NCBI GenBank assembly: GCA_035315065.1 | Contig: DATFYM010000203.1 | Coordinates: 62,001 to 126,000, forward strand | Source: DATFYM01 sp035315065 | Lineage (GTDB): Bacteria; Acidobacteriota; Terriglobia; UBA7540 | Length of the DNA: 64,000 bases | Direction of reading: 5' to 3' | Shown: piece after piece, positions 61,722 through 64,000 of the stretch | How positions within the stretch are numbered: position 1 is the first letter of the stretch | Layout: every line of letters starts with the position of its first letter | Translations under genes and position numbers: made by a program | The notes under the pieces: model-generated | Database searches by the model: none | Seen by the model: the letters and a program-made list of their open reading frames with translations, nothing else | What the model was told of the DNA's origin: nothing

Positions 61722-62153
61722 ATGGAAGACACTCTACCCACAAGACTTCACCTTGAGATCGTCACCCCGGACCACCAGTTGGTTCGCGACTCGGTGCTGG
61801 ACGTGACCGTGCCAGGCAAGGAGGGCTACCTCGGTATCCTGCCCGGACACGCGCCGCTGCTTTCCGAGTTGAAAGCCGGCGAAATGTCGTACACGCGCGA
61901 CACCGTGACTCACTACCTCGCCGTCTGCTGGGGCTTTGTCGAAGTGCTCCCGGACCGGGTAATTGTACTGGCTGAGCGCGGAGAGCGGGCGGAAGAGATT
62001 GATGTCTCCCGCGCCGAGCGAGCCAGGAAAAAGGCGGAAGAGCGATTGGGCAAGCTGAACGATCCCACCATCGACCGGGCGCGAGCCCAGCGGGCGCTGG
62101 ATCGGGCCATGGCCCGGTTGGCGGCAGCAGCCCAGCTCAAGCCAAGACAATAA
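61722..62153 (+). CDS. atpC: ATP synthase F1 subunit epsilon
   Basis: 143 residues. LHLEIVTPDHQLVRDSVLDV and GKEGYLGILPGHAPLLSEL form the beta-sandwich; the C-terminal helical hairpin (RAERARKKAEERLGKLNDPT) is the inhibitory part. Intact; ends at the next hairpin. Confidence 0.95.
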   Translation: MEDTLPTRLHLEIVTPDHQLVRDSVLDVTVPGKEGYLGILPGHAPLLSELKAGEMSYTRDTVTHYLAVCWGFVEVLPDRVIVLAERGERAEEIDVSRAERARKKAEERLGKLNDPTIDRARAQRALDRAMARLAAAAQLKPRQ

Positions 62154-62228
62154 TGAATGCTGAATTATCAATGAATAAAGGAAGGCCCTTCTTCCGTTCA
62201 TCATTCAGCATTCATCATTCAGCATTGT
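62152..62228. repeat. Inverted short-tandem-repeat hairpin (word ATGAATGCTGA)
   Basis: Left arm atgaatgctgaattatcaat, right arm catcattcagcattcatcat; loop gaaggcccttcttc. It begins at the atpC stop. Confidence 0.92.
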
Positions 62229-62236
62229 CTTCTCAT

Positions 62237-62485
62237 ATGACTTACGACATAAGAATGTACACCACCCGTTGGTGCGCGGACTGCCGTCGCGCCAAGCATT
62301 TCCTCAGCTTGCGAGACGTGCGGTTCGAGGAGATTAACATCGAAGAAGTCCCCTCGGCCGAAGCCTTCGTGCGCCGCGCCAATCATGGAAAGGCAAAGGT
62401 CCCCACCTTCGAGGTGAATGGCCGCACCTTTCACTGTTCGCCTTACGACCCGGACAAGCTGGCCCGCGAACTGAACCTAAGCTAG
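62237..62485 (+). CDS. Glutaredoxin-like protein (NrdH/Grx family)
   Basis: 82 residues from ATG 62237; the longer frame reads the repeat. TTRWCADCRRAKHFL gives the redox pair C13 and C16; FEEINIEEVPSAEAFV and KVPTFEVNGRTF (cis-Pro) complete the thioredoxin fold. A cytosolic thiol reductant. It follows atpC on the same strand with only a hairpin between. Confidence 0.9.
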   Translation: MTYDIRMYTTRWCADCRRAKHFLSLRDVRFEEINIEEVPSAEAFVRRANHGKAKVPTFEVNGRTFHCSPYDPDKLARELNLS

Positions 62486-62816
62486 GGATTTGGCCCTCGC
62501 TAGTGACAGCGTCCCTTCGCTTCGCTGACCTCCCGCCCGAAACCGACAGCATCATGCGCGAGTGTGGGCGCTGCCCTTGGCATTGGCCTGCAATGCCAAT
62601 TCGCCATTTGAGATTCGAAATCAACGCCTTTTTCGCTGGGAAAAATTCAGCACGCCCAGCCAGCCTTCTCATGAGATACTACCTCCGCGACGCTGTACTA
62701 TATCAGCAGGCAAAGCGGTTTGGACAGGCAGCCCGTCGCGCTCCTCACTTGCGTGCAACCCCGTCGTAGCCCGCAAGCGGGGCCCATCGAGGCCTGCAAA
62801 ATTCGGGAGGTGAACT
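62486..62816. other. Intergenic gap, nothing recognised
   Basis: No gene, RNA or repeat; a strong GGAGGTGA site for the next gene lies at its end. Confidence 0.4.
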
Positions 62817-63347
62817 GTGCGAAAGACACTCGTGGTTGCGATCTTGTCGATGACTCTGGGCCTGCTGGCCGGATCTCTCGTTCCAGCGCGCGCCCAGGGG
62901 GTATTTGAGGCCGTTAACGAGGGCAAAGCCTTCGATAATGCGGTGCCCAAGGACTTCTACCTGGAAGGCAATGCCATTCCCACCGAGAAGCGGAACGCGG
63001 TGCTGCTGAAGACGCCGGGGGGCAAGCGGGTCGTTGTAGCGCTGATCGACACCACCGGTTACAGCTCGCAAATTCAGCAGAAGTACATCGGCATGGTGAT
63101 CGCCGAAGGAACTCTCTCGGTCTGTGGCCAGAAGGTGACCGTGGGAAGCTACGGCTTCGGACTCGACAAGCCGGCGCCACCCAGCGACGCCGATGCCACC
63201 TTCCATCTTTATAACCAGGCCGGCCGCAAGCTGTTTGACTGCGCCGCCAAGAAGGACACCACGGCTACGCAGGCGCAACCCTTGCAGGTGACGACCAGCG
63301 GCGGCGCGAAGCTGGTTCTGGGCAAATACTGGCTGGACCTGAATTGA
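62817..63347 (+). CDS. Secreted hypothetical protein
   Basis: 176 residues from GTG 62817 with GGGAGGTGA upstream. Signal peptide TLVVAILSMTLGLLAGSLVP then ARAQ. The mature part (VPKDFYLEGNAIPTEKRNAV, LIDTTGYSSQIQQKYIGMVI, EGTLSVCGQKVTVGSYGFGL) is beta-rich with two Cys. No named family; the pattern resembles small exported proteins of Acidobacteriota. Confidence 0.7.
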   Translation: MRKTLVVAILSMTLGLLAGSLVPARAQGVFEAVNEGKAFDNAVPKDFYLEGNAIPTEKRNAVLLKTPGGKRVVVALIDTTGYSSQIQQKYIGMVIAEGTLSVCGQKVTVGSYGFGLDKPAPPSDADATFHLYNQAGRKLFDCAAKKDTTATQAQPLQVTTSGGAKLVLGKYWLDLN

Positions 63348-63560
63348 TGAGCGATCTTCGCTCGCCGATTGAACGAACCGAAACTCGAAATCGGCCTTTG
63401 GGGAATCGGAAACTGACTGCACGTAGCGGACTAGCCGTGCGTTTAAGCGTAGTGTCACTCGAGTTCGTTGAATGGACAGTCGGCAGCGCCAGCCAACTGG
63501 ACCGATTGACTAGCGCGCCGGATTGAACTACGATCAGTTCTAGTCTGGTGATTAGAACCA
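63348..63560. other. Intergenic gap, nothing recognised
   Basis: No supported feature. Confidence 0.4.
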
Positions 63561-64000
63561 ATGATCAGCGATAAGATCGGAAGGGCCTTCTCGTATCCTT
63601 ATGAAGCGGTCGTGGGTTTTTTCGCGTCGAACCGCTTCAACCCTAATGTCCTCACCTTTACCGGCTTCGCGATCAACCTGTTCGCCGCCTATTTGTTCGC
63701 CACCGGTTACTTCCGGTGGGCCGGGGCGGCGGTGTTGGTTGCCTCCGTGTTCGATCTGACGGACGGTCCCGTGGCGCGCGTCACCAAGCGCGTGACCCCT
63801 TTCGGTGGATTCTTTGACTCGGTGCTCGACCGTTACTCGGACCTGTGCCTGTTGATCGGACTTCTAATCTACTATGGCCGCATCGCCCGCTTCCTTTATG
63901 TGACCCTGGTGGCCATCGCCATGATTGGTTCGGTGATGATCAGCTACACCCGGGCGCGCGCCGAGAACCTGATCCCGAGTTGCAAAGTGGGATACCTGGA
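63561..64000 (+). CDS. CDP-alcohol phosphatidyltransferase, 3' end cut by the window
   Basis: 146 residues visible; the frame is open to the window end. The complete CDP-alcohol motif is present: D65, D68-G69, A72-R73, G82, D86 and D90 (FDLTDGPVAR, then GGFFDSVLD). Hydrophobic helices on both sides (FAINLFAAYLFATGYF, VTLVAIAMIGSVMI). Membrane enzyme joining a CDP-diacylglycerol or CDP-alcohol to a polar alcohol, such as an inositol-phosphate or glycerophosphate; the acceptor is not decidable here. Confidence 0.92.
   Translation, partial: MISDKIGRAFSYPYEAVVGFFASNRFNPNVLTFTGFAINLFAAYLFATGYFRWAGAAVLVASVFDLTDGPVARVTKRVTPFGGFFDSVLDRYSDLCLLIGLLIYYGRIARFLYVTLVAIAMIGSVMISYTRARAENLIPSCKVGYL

Overview
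The window looks like a chromosomal contig from a GC-rich member of the Acidobacteriota (Solibacteres/Bryobacterales-like). That placement is inferred from the gene set: a kumamolisin-type S53 peptidase, small secreted DUF5818-type proteins, soluble TonB_C proteins, many plant-polysaccharide glycosidases, a STPEGK-type hypothetical, and very repeat-rich intergenic DNA. No rRNA, prophage, transposase or CRISPR array is visible. One tRNA (Glu, CTC) is present.

Layout. 0-5 kb: secreted peptidase, an ICMT/PEMT-like methyltransferase and an AT-richer accessory patch (antitoxin-like gene, DUF3800, a small gene with a decayed tandem copy). 5-7.3 kb: non-coding DNA ending in the first copy of a composite repeat. 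7.3-15.4 kb: carbohydrate catabolism (UxaA-family dehydratase, GH27, GH3 with PA14, GH39-like), with a RHH/RelE toxin-antitoxin pair inside. 15.7-17.4 kb: B12-binding radical SAM enzyme. 18-24 kb: accessory/defence-like island with a receiver domain, a zeta-toxin remnant with antitoxin, and a TIR-CHAT-STAND-TPR protein split by a +1 frameshift. This last gene is flanked by two same-orientation copies of a palindromic repeat. 24.3-26.2 kb: second copy of the composite repeat, ending directly at typA. 28-33 kb: TonB_C protein, MBL-fold protein, EamA permease coupled to a GH39 xylosidase, tRNA-Glu. 33-40 kb: a two-subunit acyl-CoA mutase whose substrate-site residues look like isobutyryl-CoA mutase, split by a TIR-like gene pair, then crotonase, SCP2 and recN. 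40-52 kb: secreted proteins, a TlpA-LolA-like fusion, ORF6N, TrmJ-like, AIM24, AlkD-like, MazEF, YwbE and hypotheticals. 52.5-55 kb: cstA-ybdD. 55.3-62.5 kb: ATP synthase genes b', b, delta, alpha, gamma, beta, epsilon (no a or c subunit), then a glutaredoxin. 62.8-64 kb: a secreted protein and a CDP-alcohol phosphatidyltransferase cut by the window edge.

The strongest unexplained signal is a family of about 30 short intergenic elements. Each is built from imperfect tandem copies of a 6-10 base word followed, after a short loop, by the reverse complement of that array. The word differs from site to site while the architecture stays the same. Every non-overlapping gap in the ATP synthase operon carries one, and several are read through as protein: the start of the b subunit, YbdD, the TlpA fusion, the GH39 signal peptide, the tail of TrmJ, and the truncated end of the crotonase. 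A second unexplained signal is the 1.3-1.8 kb composite repeat upstream of uxaA and typA.
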